This document shows, one piece after another, positions 17,625 to 25,731 of a DNA stretch of 64,000 bases. The notes under the pieces are model-generated. The model was not told the DNA's origin. It did not search any database and saw only the letters and a program-made list of their open reading frames with translations. Both the position numbers and the translations under genes were made by a program. Each line of letters starts with the position of its first letter. The stretch's first letter is position 1. This stretch comes from CAIQQQ01 sp040399685 (lineage in GTDB: Bacteria > Pseudomonadota > Alphaproteobacteria > Acetobacterales > Acetobacteraceae), in the NCBI GenBank assembly GCA_040399685.1, contig JBBART010000019.1, positions 1-64,000 of the forward strand. The letters are read 5' to 3'.

Positions 17625-18320
17625 TCAGCCGAACATATGCGCCAGCCAATAGGCGGCGGCGGCGGCGAGGCCACCCACCAGCAGGGTTTGGCTCGACGAT
17701 TTGAGCAGGTTGACGCCGGTGAAGTGGCCTTTCACCGCGCCGAATACGGCAAGGGCCACGGCGGTCACGCCCACGGAGATGCGCAATGCTTCGGACATGC
17801 TGGAGGTGGCGATATAGGGCGCCAGCGGGATCATGCCGCCCACAAGATATGCGCCGGCGATGGTTCCGGCGCTGATGGGGGCGCGCTTCGGGTCTGGCCG
17901 TTCGAGGCCGAGTTCGAAGCGCATCATGAAGTTTATCCATTGCTCCGGGTCGGCGGAAATGGCGGTGACGACGTTGGCGAGCGCCTCGCCCTTCAGGCCG
18001 AAGCCTTTGAACACATCCGCCACTTCTTCCAGTTCATCTTCGCGCCGGTTCTTGATCTCCCATTTCTCGCGGGTTTCCTCGGAGCGGTAATGTTCCTCGT
18101 CCGAACGGGCGGCGAGATAGCCGCCCAGGCCCATGGCGATGGCGCCGGCGGCGATCTCGGCAAGACCGGCGGTGACGATCACGCTGGTGTCGCTGACGGC
18201 AGCCGACAGGCCGGCGGCGAGGGCGAACGGCACTGTCAGCCCGTCGGCCATGCCGATGACGACATCGCGCACGGTTTCGGAGCCGAGGAAATGCTTCTCG
18301 ATATGGGGCGTGGCGGGCAT
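17625..18320 (-). CDS. VIT1/CCC1-family Fe2+/Mn2+ transporter
   Basis: A 231-residue inner-membrane protein. Residues about 10-75 give two membrane helices (RDVVIGMADGLTVPFALAAGL; IAAGAIAMGLGGYLAARSDEEH). The cytoplasmic loop (about 75-145) is rich in Glu and resembles the helical metal-binding domain of VIT1 proteins, including FMMRFELGLERPDP. Three membrane helices follow. The family moves ferrous iron or manganese out of the cytoplasm by proton exchange. No ferritin-like domain is fused, unlike MbfA. A 17-bp perfect hairpin sits directly ahead of the ATG and buries its AGGAG Shine-Dalgarno. Its stop lies 9 bp from the convergent P-type ATPase stop, so two cation-moving proteins sit end to end. 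Confidence 0.88.
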   Translation of the reverse strand: MPATPHIEKHFLGSETVRDVVIGMADGLTVPFALAAGLSAAVSDTSVIVTAGLAEIAAGAIAMGLGGYLAARSDEEHYRSEETREKWEIKNRREDELEEVADVFKGFGLKGEALANVVTAISADPEQWINFMMRFELGLERPDPKRAPISAGTIAGAYLVGGMIPLAPYIATSSMSEALRISVGVTAVALAVFGAVKGHFTGVNLLKSSSQTLLVGGLAAAAAYWLAHMFG

Positions 18321-18328
18321 GGGGAGAG

Positions 18329-18366
18329 AACTCCTGCTCTATACGTTTCCGTATAGAGCAGGAGTT
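18329..18366 (-). promoter_or_regulatory. 17-bp perfect hairpin sequestering the VIT gene Shine-Dalgarno
   Basis: The arms are 18329-18345 and 18350-18366, perfectly complementary, with a GAAA tetraloop on the transcribed strand. The 3' arm contains AGGAG, ten bases before the ATG at 18320. No U-tract follows, so a plain intrinsic terminator for the upstream iorB gene is less likely, though not excluded. DNA-level operator function is a third option. Confidence 0.65.
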
Positions 18367-18444
18367 GCCGGCCCTGTCTTTGACCCAGTTGGAGCGGCAG
18401 GCACGTGAATCATGGCACTCGCAGGCGGGGCGGAACGCCCCATG

Positions 18445-20643
18445 TCACACGGCGAGAGCCGCCTTCACCCGCTCAGGTGACAGCGGCAGTTCGCGCATGC
18501 GCAGTTTGGTGGCATCCGCCAGGGCGTTGGCGATGGCAGCTGCCGTGGGGCCGGCGGCGGCTTCGCCAGTACCAAGGAAGGGCGTGCCGGGGCGGTCGAT
18601 GACATGCACGGTGACCGCGTCCGGCACGGCGGCGAAGCGCAAGATGGGGTAGCCGCGCCAGTCCTTGCTGGTGATGCCGGCGCGGTCGAAGGTGACCTGC
18701 TCGATGATGGTCCAGCTTGCCGCCTGGATGACACCACCCTGGGTTTGGTTGCGGATGCCGTCGAAGCTGACGGCCTGGCCGCTGTCGATGGCGACTTCGG
18801 CGCGCACGAGGCGCACCGCGCCGGTTGCGCGGTTGACCGATATCTCGACGGCGATGGCGAGATAGGCGGCGAGGTTCTTGTAGCGGGCAAAGGCGAAGCC
18901 ACGGCCGTGACCGGTGGGAAGCGGTGCGCCCTTGGTCCAGCCGAACTGGTCGGCCGCGAGGGTGATGACGTCGCGCGCCCGTTGGTCGGTGAGATGGGCG
19001 AGGCGGAATGCCACGGGATCGGCACCGGCCGCGAGGGCCAGTTCGTCCATGAAGCTTTCGATGCTGAACACGTTGGTGTAGGCGCCCAGGCCGCGCATGG
19101 CCGAGACGCGGAGTTTTTCCTCGGCGATGAAATGCGACACCACGCGGGCGTTGGGCACGTTGTAGAGCGGGATGCCGTTGCGATCGCCGCCGCCTTCCGG
19201 TTGCGGGATGGCAGTGGGCGGTTGCGGTTTCAGCGGCTCTGCGATGTGCCAGCTTGGCAGCAGGCGGGCGCCGTTGCCGGGGCGGTTGCTGTGGGTGTTG
19301 CTCCAGACGCCGTATTGCCAATCGACGATTTTGCCGGTGCTGTCGAGGGCGGCGGAGACTTCCGTGACCATGGCGGGGGTGTAGGGTTCCCACGCGTTTT
19401 CCTGCTCGCGCATCCACTGCACGCGGATGGGGCGGCCGGGCATGGCGCGGGCCAGCAGGGCGGCGTCGGCCGCGGCGTCGTCGGCACCGTTATGGCCGTA
19501 GCAGCCGGAGCCTTCGACATGGATAAGGCGGACTTTGGCCGGTGGCATCTTCATCAGGTCGGCGATGGCGGCGCGGTTTGGGAAGACGCCCTGGGTGTGG
19601 GTCCAGACCGTGAGGGCGTCGCCTTCCAGGATGGCCATGGCGCAAGACGGGCCGATGGAGCCGTGCATGCCGTAGGGCCTGCGGTAACTGGCGGAGATGG
19701 TGCGCAGGTTGGCGGGAAGCTCAGCCTTCTTGTCGAGAATGACGGTGTCCTTGGCCGGCAGGGCGCGGATGGTGTCGAAGATCTTGGACTGGTCGGGGAA
19801 CGGGGTGCCCTCGGTCCATTTTGCCGCCTGGGCCAAGGCGCGCATCGCCTGGATGGCTTGCCATTCGCCCTCGGCGATGACGGCGAGATAGGAGCCGTCT
19901 CGGACCAGCTTCAACATTCCGGGCATGGCTTCGACGGCGGTGCTGTCGAGGCTGAGCAATGTCGCGCCGTAGGTGGGGGGACGGACGAGGCGGGCGTGGA
20001 CCATGCCGGGCAGGCGCATGTCCTGCATGAAGGCGGCGCCGCCGGTCATCTTGGCAGGGATGTCGATACGGGGGACGGGTTTGCCGATGACGCTGTGGGT
20101 TGCTGGATCTTTCAGCTTCACGCCGGGCCGGGCCTTGCGGTCCAGCGCCACGCCGGAGGCCAGTTCGCCGTAGCCGATGCGGCGGCCGTCAGGGGCTTGG
20201 ACTGTGCCGTTGCTGGTGGTGAGCTGGTCGGCTGGCAGGCCGAACTTCGTCGCGGCGGCGTCTACCAGAAGGCCGCGCAGTTCGGCGGTGGCGTTGAGGA
20301 TGGCGGTGCCGCTGTCTGGCATGGAGTGACTGCCGGAGGTGTAGCCCTCGTTGGGCGTCAGCTTGGTGTCAGGCGCGATCAGGGTGATGCGGGCGATGGG
20401 GAGGTCGAGTTGTTCGGATGCCACTTGCAGCAGGGCGGTGCGGATGCCCTGCCCCAGTTCGCCCTTGCCGGTGAAGACCGTCACGCCGCCATCGGCGTCG
20501 GCGCGGACCCAGCCGTTGAGCATGGGGGTGTCGGCGAGGCTGCCGGGGAGTTTGGCTTCCTGCGCCAGGGAGGGGCGTGCGGTGAAGGCCACGATGAGTG
20601 CTGCACCGGAGCCGAGGATGTGGCGGCGGGAGATCTGGTTCAT
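18445..20643 (-). CDS. Molybdopterin-binding large subunit, xanthine dehydrogenase/isoquinoline 1-oxidoreductase family
   Basis: Catalytic Mo subunit of a periplasmic or membrane-associated two-subunit hydroxylase. The 732-residue protein starts with a twin-arginine leader (ISRRHILGSGAALIVAF; residues about 4-20), as in isoquinoline 1-oxidoreductase beta subunits (IorB) and related aldehyde dehydrogenases. Motifs include FTGKGELGQGIRTALLQ (about 55), the substrate-loop region around YGATLLSLDS, SCAMAILEGD near 340, and a C-terminal GTGEAAAGPTAAAIANAL with the Glu expected at the Mo site. It would accept electrons from a hydroxylated N-heterocycle or aldehyde and pass them to the small [2Fe-2S] subunit. 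It is the last gene of the left arm of the TetR-flanked operon. The start overlaps the small-subunit stop by 4 bases. The substrate is inferred only. Confidence 0.85.
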   Translation of the reverse strand: MNQISRRHILGSGAALIVAFTARPSLAQEAKLPGSLADTPMLNGWVRADADGGVTVFTGKGELGQGIRTALLQVASEQLDLPIARITLIAPDTKLTPNEGYTSGSHSMPDSGTAILNATAELRGLLVDAAATKFGLPADQLTTSNGTVQAPDGRRIGYGELASGVALDRKARPGVKLKDPATHSVIGKPVPRIDIPAKMTGGAAFMQDMRLPGMVHARLVRPPTYGATLLSLDSTAVEAMPGMLKLVRDGSYLAVIAEGEWQAIQAMRALAQAAKWTEGTPFPDQSKIFDTIRALPAKDTVILDKKAELPANLRTISASYRRPYGMHGSIGPSCAMAILEGDALTVWTHTQGVFPNRAAIADLMKMPPAKVRLIHVEGSGCYGHNGADDAAADAALLARAMPGRPIRVQWMREQENAWEPYTPAMVTEVSAALDSTGKIVDWQYGVWSNTHSNRPGNGARLLPSWHIAEPLKPQPPTAIPQPEGGGDRNGIPLYNVPNARVVSHFIAEEKLRVSAMRGLGAYTNVFSIESFMDELALAAGADPVAFRLAHLTDQRARDVITLAADQFGWTKGAPLPTGHGRGFAFARYKNLAAYLAIAVEISVNRATGAVRLVRAEVAIDSGQAVSFDGIRNQTQGGVIQAASWTIIEQVTFDRAGITSKDWRGYPILRFAAVPDAVTVHVIDRPGTPFLGTGEAAAGPTAAAIANALADATKLRMRELPLSPERVKAALAV

Positions 20644-21119
20644 CGCACGGCCTCCTTCAGGGACGCCATGGTGACGGCAGCGCGCTTGATGGCGGCGATG
20701 ATGCGCATGTGGGTACCGCAGCGGCAGAGATTGGTTTGCATCTGGGTGCGGATCTCGGCGTCGGTGGGCGTTGGGTTGGCCTCCAGCAGCGCCTGTGCGC
20801 GCATGATCATGCCGGCGCTGCAATAGCCGCATTGGGCCGCCTGCTCGTCGATGAACGCCTGTTGCAGCGGGCTGGGCTTTGCTTCGTCGCCCAGTCCTTC
20901 CAGGGTGCGGACCTTGAGGCCTGCCAGGGCCGCCACCGGGATGAGGCAGGAATAGGTGGCCCGGCCATCGACCATCACGGTGCAGGCGCCGCATTGGCCG
21001 AGGCCGCAGCCGTATTTGGCGCCGTGCAGGTGCAGCGTGTCGCGCAGCGCATACAGAAGCGGCGTGCTGGGATGGATGTCGAGCTGGTGCTCATGGCCGT
21101 TGATGTTCAACGCGATCAT
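20640..21119 (-). CDS. [2Fe-2S] small subunit of molybdenum hydroxylase
   Basis: A 159-residue iron-sulfur protein of the xanthine dehydrogenase small-subunit family (IorA-like). It has the plant-ferredoxin cluster motif KYGCGLGQCGACTVMVDG with a fourth Cys at YSCLIP (about residue 60), then the helical domain cluster CGYCSAGM (about 98-105) and CRCGTH (about 135). It transfers electrons from the Mo cofactor of the neighbouring large subunit. No FAD subunit is present, as is typical of the Ior type, so electrons probably go to a cytochrome. ATG 21119 is chosen over GTG 21128 because AAGGAG ends 8 bases before it. Confidence 0.9.
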   Translation of the reverse strand: MIALNINGHEHQLDIHPSTPLLYALRDTLHLHGAKYGCGLGQCGACTVMVDGRATYSCLIPVAALAGLKVRTLEGLGDEAKPSPLQQAFIDEQAAQCGYCSAGMIMRAQALLEANPTPTDAEIRTQMQTNLCRCGTHMRIIAAIKRAAVTMASLKEAVR

Positions 21120-21134
21120 GGGGCGCACTCCTTG

Positions 21135-22190
21135 TTATAGCGGGGCGATGGCGAAACGGTCGGATAGTTTGGCCAGAACGGCGGCCAAAGCCGGGTTGAT
21201 CGGCACGCCGTCGCGCACCCGGCGGGCGCGGCGTTTGGCGCGTTCGTCACCGGGCAGGCGGATGGTCTCCACGCCAGGCAGGCGGGCGGAGGCGCGCAGT
21301 TCTGCGAGATGCGCCACCACGCCCTTGGCGAACACAGCAGGGTCGATGAAGCGTGCCACATCAAGGGCGATGATGAACTGGCCGGTGTTGGCGGGCGTGG
21401 TGTCGTCGGCGTTGAAATCCACCACGTCCCGCCCGACCGCGGCGCCGTTGAGAGTGCCGGCGAGCAGGCCCAGGACCATGGCGAGGCCGGCGCCCTTGTA
21501 GCCGCCGATGGGCAGGAGAACGCCTTCGAGGCTGCGCTTGGAATCAGTGAGGGGTGCGCCGGTGGCGCGGTCGATCATCCAGCCTTCGGGCATGTCCTTG
21601 CCCTGCAGCACATAGTTCTTGATGGTGCCGTAGGAGACGACGGTCGTGGCGATGTCCAGCACCACCGGGTCGGCATCGCCCACGGGAATGCCGATGGCCA
21701 GCGGGTTGGTGCCCAGCAGCAGGTCGGTTCCGCCCCAGGGCGCCATGTGGTTCGCACTCGCCACCGCCGAGTAGATGCCCACCATGCCGTGGGCCACCGG
21801 CATGGCGGCGTAGAGCGAGGCGGCGCCGGCGTGGTTGGAGTTTCGTACGCCGACCCAGCCGACGCCGCAGGTTTTGGCCAGTTCGACGGCGGTGTTGGCG
21901 GCGCGCGCCATGACCAGATGGCCCATGCCGTTGTCCCCATCAACCAGCGCCGTGGCGGGGCCGGTCTTGTGGACCACGATGGTGGGGGTGCGGTTGAAGC
22001 CGCCGGCTTCCAGCCTGCGGATGTATTGCGGCAGGCGGAGGATGCCGTGAGCGTCCGCACCCACGAGGTCGGCTTCCACCATCAATGTGGCGATCTCGGT
22101 TGCATCCGGTGCTGGAACGCCGGCGGCCACCAAGGCGCGTTCCGCGAAGGCGCGCAGCGTTGCGGCTGGGATCTGACGGACGCCGGTCAT
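21135..22190 (-). CDS. Ldh-family NAD(P)-dependent oxidoreductase
   Basis: A 351-residue member of the malate/L-lactate/ureidoglycolate dehydrogenase family (Ldh_2 fold, not the classical Rossmann LDH). Signature segments are EADLVGADAHGILRLPQYIRRLEAGGFN (about residues 40-67), GVRNSNHAGAASLYA (about 115), TNPLAIGIP (about 160) and GGYKGAGLAMVLGLLAG (about 235). It would oxidise a 2-hydroxy acid intermediate to a 2-oxo acid, or reduce one. The start overlaps the cupin stop by 4 bases, placing it inside the left-arm operon between the cupin and the molybdenum hydroxylase. The specific substrate cannot be read from sequence. Confidence 0.87.
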   Translation of the reverse strand: MTGVRQIPAATLRAFAERALVAAGVPAPDATEIATLMVEADLVGADAHGILRLPQYIRRLEAGGFNRTPTIVVHKTGPATALVDGDNGMGHLVMARAANTAVELAKTCGVGWVGVRNSNHAGAASLYAAMPVAHGMVGIYSAVASANHMAPWGGTDLLLGTNPLAIGIPVGDADPVVLDIATTVVSYGTIKNYVLQGKDMPEGWMIDRATGAPLTDSKRSLEGVLLPIGGYKGAGLAMVLGLLAGTLNGAAVGRDVVDFNADDTTPANTGQFIIALDVARFIDPAVFAKGVVAHLAELRASARLPGVETIRLPGDERAKRRARRVRDGVPINPALAAVLAKLSDRFAIAPL

Positions 22191-22621
22191 ACCGCGGGCC
22201 CGGTTGGGAGCAGGCGGTCTGGCGCGTGTTCGGCGGCCACGGCGCGGGTTTCGCCGGTGGAGACAAGTGTGCGCGTGGCGGTGATGGAGGCGTAGGTCCA
22301 GAAGATCCTGAGCGTGTCCGTGTCGGACGGGTTGCGGAAGAAATGCGGCATGCCGGCTGGAATCCAGCTTGTGTCGCCGGGGCCGACATCGTGTTCCATG
22401 CCGTTCATCACCGCGACGGCGCGACCTTCGAGGACGATGACGCTTTCCTCGCAGTTGTGGAAATGATGCGGGATGGCGGCACCCGGGGCGATGATGGTGA
22501 TGCCGTTGATGAGTTGCGTGGAGCCGGTGCGCGGCGTGACCAGCGGAATGGTGCGCGCTCCGCCGCCGCGATCGGCGATCGGCTGTTCGGAGGGGCGGAT
22601 GATGGCGGCGTTAATCGGCAT
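22187..22621 (-). CDS. Cupin-domain protein
   Basis: A 144-residue single-domain cupin. The first motif is IPHHFHNCEESVIVLEG (about residues 50-66) with two His and one Glu as metal ligands; the second motif, GDTSWIPAGMPHFFRNP (about 82-98), supplies the third His. Such proteins are small dioxygenases, isomerases or sugar- or ligand-binding proteins; role unknown here. ATG 22621 overlaps the end of the upstream Bug gene by 11 bases and matches the conserved N terminus; upstream in-frame alternative starts would lie inside that gene. Part of the left-arm operon. Confidence 0.8.
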   Translation of the reverse strand: MPINAAIIRPSEQPIADRGGGARTIPLVTPRTGSTQLINGITIIAPGAAIPHHFHNCEESVIVLEGRAVAVMNGMEHDVGPGDTSWIPAGMPHFFRNPSDTDTLRIFWTYASITATRTLVSTGETRAVAAEHAPDRLLPTGPAV

Positions 22622-23570
22622 GGATGTTGGCCGCACGGAGCAGATCTCCCTTGGACACATAGTCTTGCGCCAGGATGTCGCGCAGGTCTTCGGGTGTGCT
22701 GCCGACCACGTCGTAGCCGAGGTCGGTCAGTTGCTTGCGGATCACAGGGTCCGCCAGCGCCTGTAGGGCTGCCTTGTTCAGCGTGGCCACCACCGCCGGC
22801 GGGGTGCCGCCGGGAGCGAAGAGGGCGGCCCAGGCGGTGAATTCGAAGCCGGGCATGCCTTGTTCGGCGATGGTGGGAATGGTGGGGAGCGTGGCGAGGC
22901 GCTTTGCATCGGCAGTGCCGAGGAAGTTCAGCTGTTTGCTTTCCAGGAACGGCAGCGGGCCTGGGAGGGCGATGAACATCACCGGGACGTGGCCGGACAC
23001 CACGTCTGTCAGCGCCTGCGTCACACCGCGAAACGGGACGTGCGTGAGCTTGATGTCGGCGGCGCGCATCAGCAGTTCCATGGCGATGTGCTGTGGGCTG
23101 CCCTGGCCACCGGTGCCGAAGTCGATCGATCCTGGCTTGGCTTTTGCCAGGGCGATGAATTCCTGCACGTTTTTGGCCGGAAACGCGGGATTGGAGATCA
23201 GTGCCCAATGCAGCTTCACCAGCAGGGTGATGGGCACGAAGTCCTTGCGTGGATCGTAGCCAGCATCCTTGCGCATGTTCGGCAGCACGGTGAGGACGCT
23301 GTCGTTGACCGCCAGCACCGTATAGCCATCCGGTGCGGCGCGGGCGCCAGCGCGCATGCCGAGCAGGCCGGCGGCGCCGGGCTGGTTGTCGACATACAGG
23401 CTCTGGCCGAGGATCTGGCCCATCTTGTCGGCGACGATGCGGGTGACGGTGTCCACGGCACTCGCGGCCGCCAGCGGTTCGAGCACGCGGATGGTGTGGG
23501 AGGGATAGGTTTCAGCAGAAGCCGCGCCTGCGAGCAGCAATGCCATCAAGCCGAACAGAGCGCGTTTCAT
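22611..23570 (-). CDS. Bug-family (TctC-like) periplasmic solute-binding protein
   Basis: A 319-residue substrate-binding protein of the tripartite tricarboxylate transporter family. Signal peptide: KRALFGLMALLLAGAASA (residues 2-19). Bug signatures: the RVLEPLAAASAVDTVTRIVA ligand loop (about 28-47), NQPGAAGLLG (about 62), ALAKAKPGSIDFGTGGQGSPQH (about 135), and THVPFRGVTQALTDVVSGHV (about 170). Bug proteins bind small carboxylates or amides. No TctA or TctB gene is on this arm; the only membrane subunits in the window are at 29625-31612, so this protein may share them with the second Bug. ATG overlaps the amidohydrolase stop (ATGA). Confidence 0.9.
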   Translation of the reverse strand: MKRALFGLMALLLAGAASAETYPSHTIRVLEPLAAASAVDTVTRIVADKMGQILGQSLYVDNQPGAAGLLGMRAGARAAPDGYTVLAVNDSVLTVLPNMRKDAGYDPRKDFVPITLLVKLHWALISNPAFPAKNVQEFIALAKAKPGSIDFGTGGQGSPQHIAMELLMRAADIKLTHVPFRGVTQALTDVVSGHVPVMFIALPGPLPFLESKQLNFLGTADAKRLATLPTIPTIAEQGMPGFEFTAWAALFAPGGTPPAVVATLNKAALQALADPVIRKQLTDLGYDVVGSTPEDLRDILAQDYVSKGDLLRAANIHAD

Positions 23571-24667
23571 ACTGTCACCTTCAGCAATCTTGCCGCGTTG
23601 CCACCCAGGATGGCGATCTTGTCGTCGTCGCTGAGGGTGGTGGTGTTCAGCACGTGGTCCACCGGATGCTGTTCCCACGGGATGGGGTGATCGGTGCCGA
23701 GGACAACCTGGCTGGCGCCGACGGTGGCGACCAGATGGCGCAGGCCTTCGGCGGTGAAGACCATGGCGTCGAAATAGAGTTGCGTGACGTATTCACTTGG
23801 TTGCTTCTTCAGCACGATGTCCTTGCTGCAATTCTGCGGCGAGACGAAGCAGCCGTGGTCGCCGCGTGCGGCATAGGACGGCAGGTAGCCGCCGCCATGG
23901 GCCGCCAGGATCTTCAGGTTGGGAAACTTGTCGAGCGTGCCTTCAAAGATGAGGTGTTGCAGGGCGATGGTGGTGTCGAGCGGGTTGCCGATGACGTTGG
24001 ACAGCCAGCCGTTGCCCGCATAGCGCTTGGCCAGTTCAGGCTGGCTTTGCGGGTGGATGAACAGCACGGCGCCGAGTTCCTCGGCCTTGGCCCAGACCGG
24101 GTGGAAGCGGGCGCTGGAGAAGTTTTCGCCCATGACGCTGCCACCGATGGCGGCACCGGCCAGGCCCTTGTTGCGGACGGCGTCTTCGAGTTGCTGCACC
24201 GCGAGGTCGGGGAATTGCAGGCTGATCGAGGCGAAGGCCTGGATGCGGTCGGGGTACGCCGCGCGGAGTTCGGCGAAATGGGTGTTCTGGATGTCGCAGA
24301 TTTTGGCTGCGGTTTCGCGGTCGCGGTCATACCAGTAGGGGTTGATGGACAGGACTTCCATGTCGATGCCCATGTCGTCCATTTCGGCCAGACGCGCCTT
24401 CATCACGTCGGCTTTGGCGAGGAAGTGTTGCGGCACGCCTTTGACGGGGGGCAGGACCTTGGAGGCATCGGCGCCCATCAGGTCGAGTGCGTCCTGGAAG
24501 TAGCAATGGGCGTGGGTGTCCACGGTGCGGACCCGCTTGCCGCCGACCGAGACCGGCAGGCGGGCCGGTGCGGCAGATTGGGCGTGGGCGCGATCGGGGA
24601 GGCCACAGCCGCAGAACGCCATGCCACCGGCAAGCGATGCGGTCAGAAAGCTTCGGCGTGATGTCAT
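23567..24667 (-). CDS. Exported amidohydrolase-2 family protein (ACMSD-like)
   Basis: A 366-residue TIM-barrel metalloenzyme of the amidohydrolase-2 family, which includes alpha-amino-beta-carboxymuconate semialdehyde decarboxylase and gamma-resorcylate decarboxylase. The HxH metal motif is VDTHAHCYF (about residues 49-57). Further ligand positions are in FIHPQSQ (His about 205), LAAHGGGYLPSY (about 262) and VVLGTDHPIPW (Asp about 322). The N terminus begins SRRSFLTASLAGGMAF, a twin-arginine leader with a nearby Cys-containing stretch, so the enzyme is probably exported folded with its metal. That matches the equally TAT-exported molybdenum hydroxylase in the same operon and suggests that part of the pathway is periplasmic. 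Confidence 0.85.
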   Translation of the reverse strand: MTSRRSFLTASLAGGMAFCGCGLPDRAHAQSAAPARLPVSVGGKRVRTVDTHAHCYFQDALDLMGADASKVLPPVKGVPQHFLAKADVMKARLAEMDDMGIDMEVLSINPYWYDRDRETAAKICDIQNTHFAELRAAYPDRIQAFASISLQFPDLAVQQLEDAVRNKGLAGAAIGGSVMGENFSSARFHPVWAKAEELGAVLFIHPQSQPELAKRYAGNGWLSNVIGNPLDTTIALQHLIFEGTLDKFPNLKILAAHGGGYLPSYAARGDHGCFVSPQNCSKDIVLKKQPSEYVTQLYFDAMVFTAEGLRHLVATVGASQVVLGTDHPIPWEQHPVDHVLNTTTLSDDDKIAILGGNAARLLKVTV

Positions 24668-24710
24668 TGTTGCCTCCCCGTTCTATGCGGAGTTGGAAGT
24701 CGGACGCAGG

Positions 24711-24747
24711 CCCGTTATTGCGCGGACGGTTTCCGCGCAATAACGGG
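24711..24747 (-). terminator. 16-bp intercistronic hairpin
   Basis: A perfect inverted repeat (24711-24726 with 24732-24747, 5-nt loop) between the BKACE gene and the amidohydrolase gene in the left-arm operon. It lacks a U-tract, so it may be an attenuator or an mRNA-processing and stability element rather than a full terminator. Confidence 0.5.
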
Positions 24748-24755
24748 GAAGTGGG

Positions 24756-25640
24756 TTAGCCCTTCAGGCCGAGGAGGGCGCGGGCCTCTTTCGGGGTGGC
24801 CAGTTCGCCGCCGAGTTCCTCGACGATATGGGCCGCCTTGCGCACCATGGCCGCATTGTCGGGCGCCAGGACGCCGCGGCTGAGATTGACCGCGTCTTCC
24901 AGACCGCACCGGACATGGCCGCCGAGCAGGAACGCCGAGGCGAGCATGGGGAACGCCATGCGGCCGATGCCGAAGCCGGCCCAGTGGGCGCCGGGGGGCA
25001 GGATGGAACGGGCATAGGCCATCGTCTGCGGCGTCTGCTCGAAGCCGTAGCGGATGCCGGTGACGATCTGGAACAGCGCCGGGCTTTCCAGCACGCCTTT
25101 CTCGATCAGCATCTTTGCCAACTGGATGTCACCGCCGTCGAACACTTCAAGCTCGGGCTTGGAGCCGGCTTCCTTCATGGCGGCGGCCATCACGGAGATG
25201 CTCTCGGGCGAGTTGATGACGGCCGAGGTGCCGGACCACATGGTGTTGAGGTCCAGCGTGCAGATCTCGGGCTTTAGCGCCAGCACGTGTTCGACGCGGC
25301 GCATCGGGTGGGTGAGCGTGGTGCCGGGGCCGGCGACGCTGGGGTCTTCCTTGCTGGGGACGAAGCGCTGGCCGGGGCCGGTGGTGAGGTTGATGATGAC
25401 ATCTGTGGAGCTGGCGCGAATGCGGTCCACGATCTCTTTGTAATGCGCCAGTTCCATCGACGGGCGACCGTCTGGGTAGCGGGCATGGATGTGGGTGATG
25501 GCGGCACCGGCCTTGGCGGCCTCGATGCAGGCAGTGGCGATCTGTTCGGGCGTGCAGGGCAGGCCTGGGTGTTGTGCCAGCGTTGTTTGGTTGCCGGTGA
25601 CGGCACAGCTCAGAATGGTCTTGCTCATTATTTTGGTCAT
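24756..25640 (-). CDS. Beta-keto acid cleavage enzyme (BKACE, 3-keto-5-aminohexanoate cleavage family)
   Basis: A 294-residue TIM-barrel enzyme of the DUF849 family. It cleaves a beta-keto acid with acetyl-CoA to acetoacetyl-CoA and a new acyl-CoA in the lysine-fermentation prototype; other members use dehydrocarnitine and similar acids. Motifs: ILSCAVTGNQTT at the N terminus, ITHIHARYPDGRPS with the zinc-binding HxH (about residues 49-62), LTTGPGQRF (about 85), LEVFDGGDIQ, GAHWAGFGIGRMAFPMLA, and GGHVRCGLEDAV (about 245). The start is uncertain: ATG 25640 has GGAGGGG directly before it, while ATG 25628 gives the more usual family N terminus. First gene of the left arm, divergent from TetR, so it is under the palindrome at 25691. 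Confidence 0.87.
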   Translation of the reverse strand: MTKIMSKTILSCAVTGNQTTLAQHPGLPCTPEQIATACIEAAKAGAAITHIHARYPDGRPSMELAHYKEIVDRIRASSTDVIINLTTGPGQRFVPSKEDPSVAGPGTTLTHPMRRVEHVLALKPEICTLDLNTMWSGTSAVINSPESISVMAAAMKEAGSKPELEVFDGGDIQLAKMLIEKGVLESPALFQIVTGIRYGFEQTPQTMAYARSILPPGAHWAGFGIGRMAFPMLASAFLLGGHVRCGLEDAVNLSRGVLAPDNAAMVRKAAHIVEELGGELATPKEARALLGLKG

Positions 25641-25690
25641 CCCCTCCGCAGTCGCGGCCACTTGACAGCCGGCCTTGTGGTCAGCACGCT

Positions 25691-25706
25691 ATACGAACGT
25701 TCGTAT
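25691..25706. promoter_or_regulatory. Perfect 16-bp palindrome, probable TetR operator
   Basis: ATACGAACGTTCGTAT is perfectly symmetric. It lies in the 91-bp gap between the divergent BKACE and TetR starts, 25 bp from the TetR ATG. This placement is typical for autoregulated TetR-family repressors of adjacent catabolic operons. Confidence 0.75.
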
Positions 25707-25731
25707 CCGTCAAGGCAGCGCGATTAACCTC

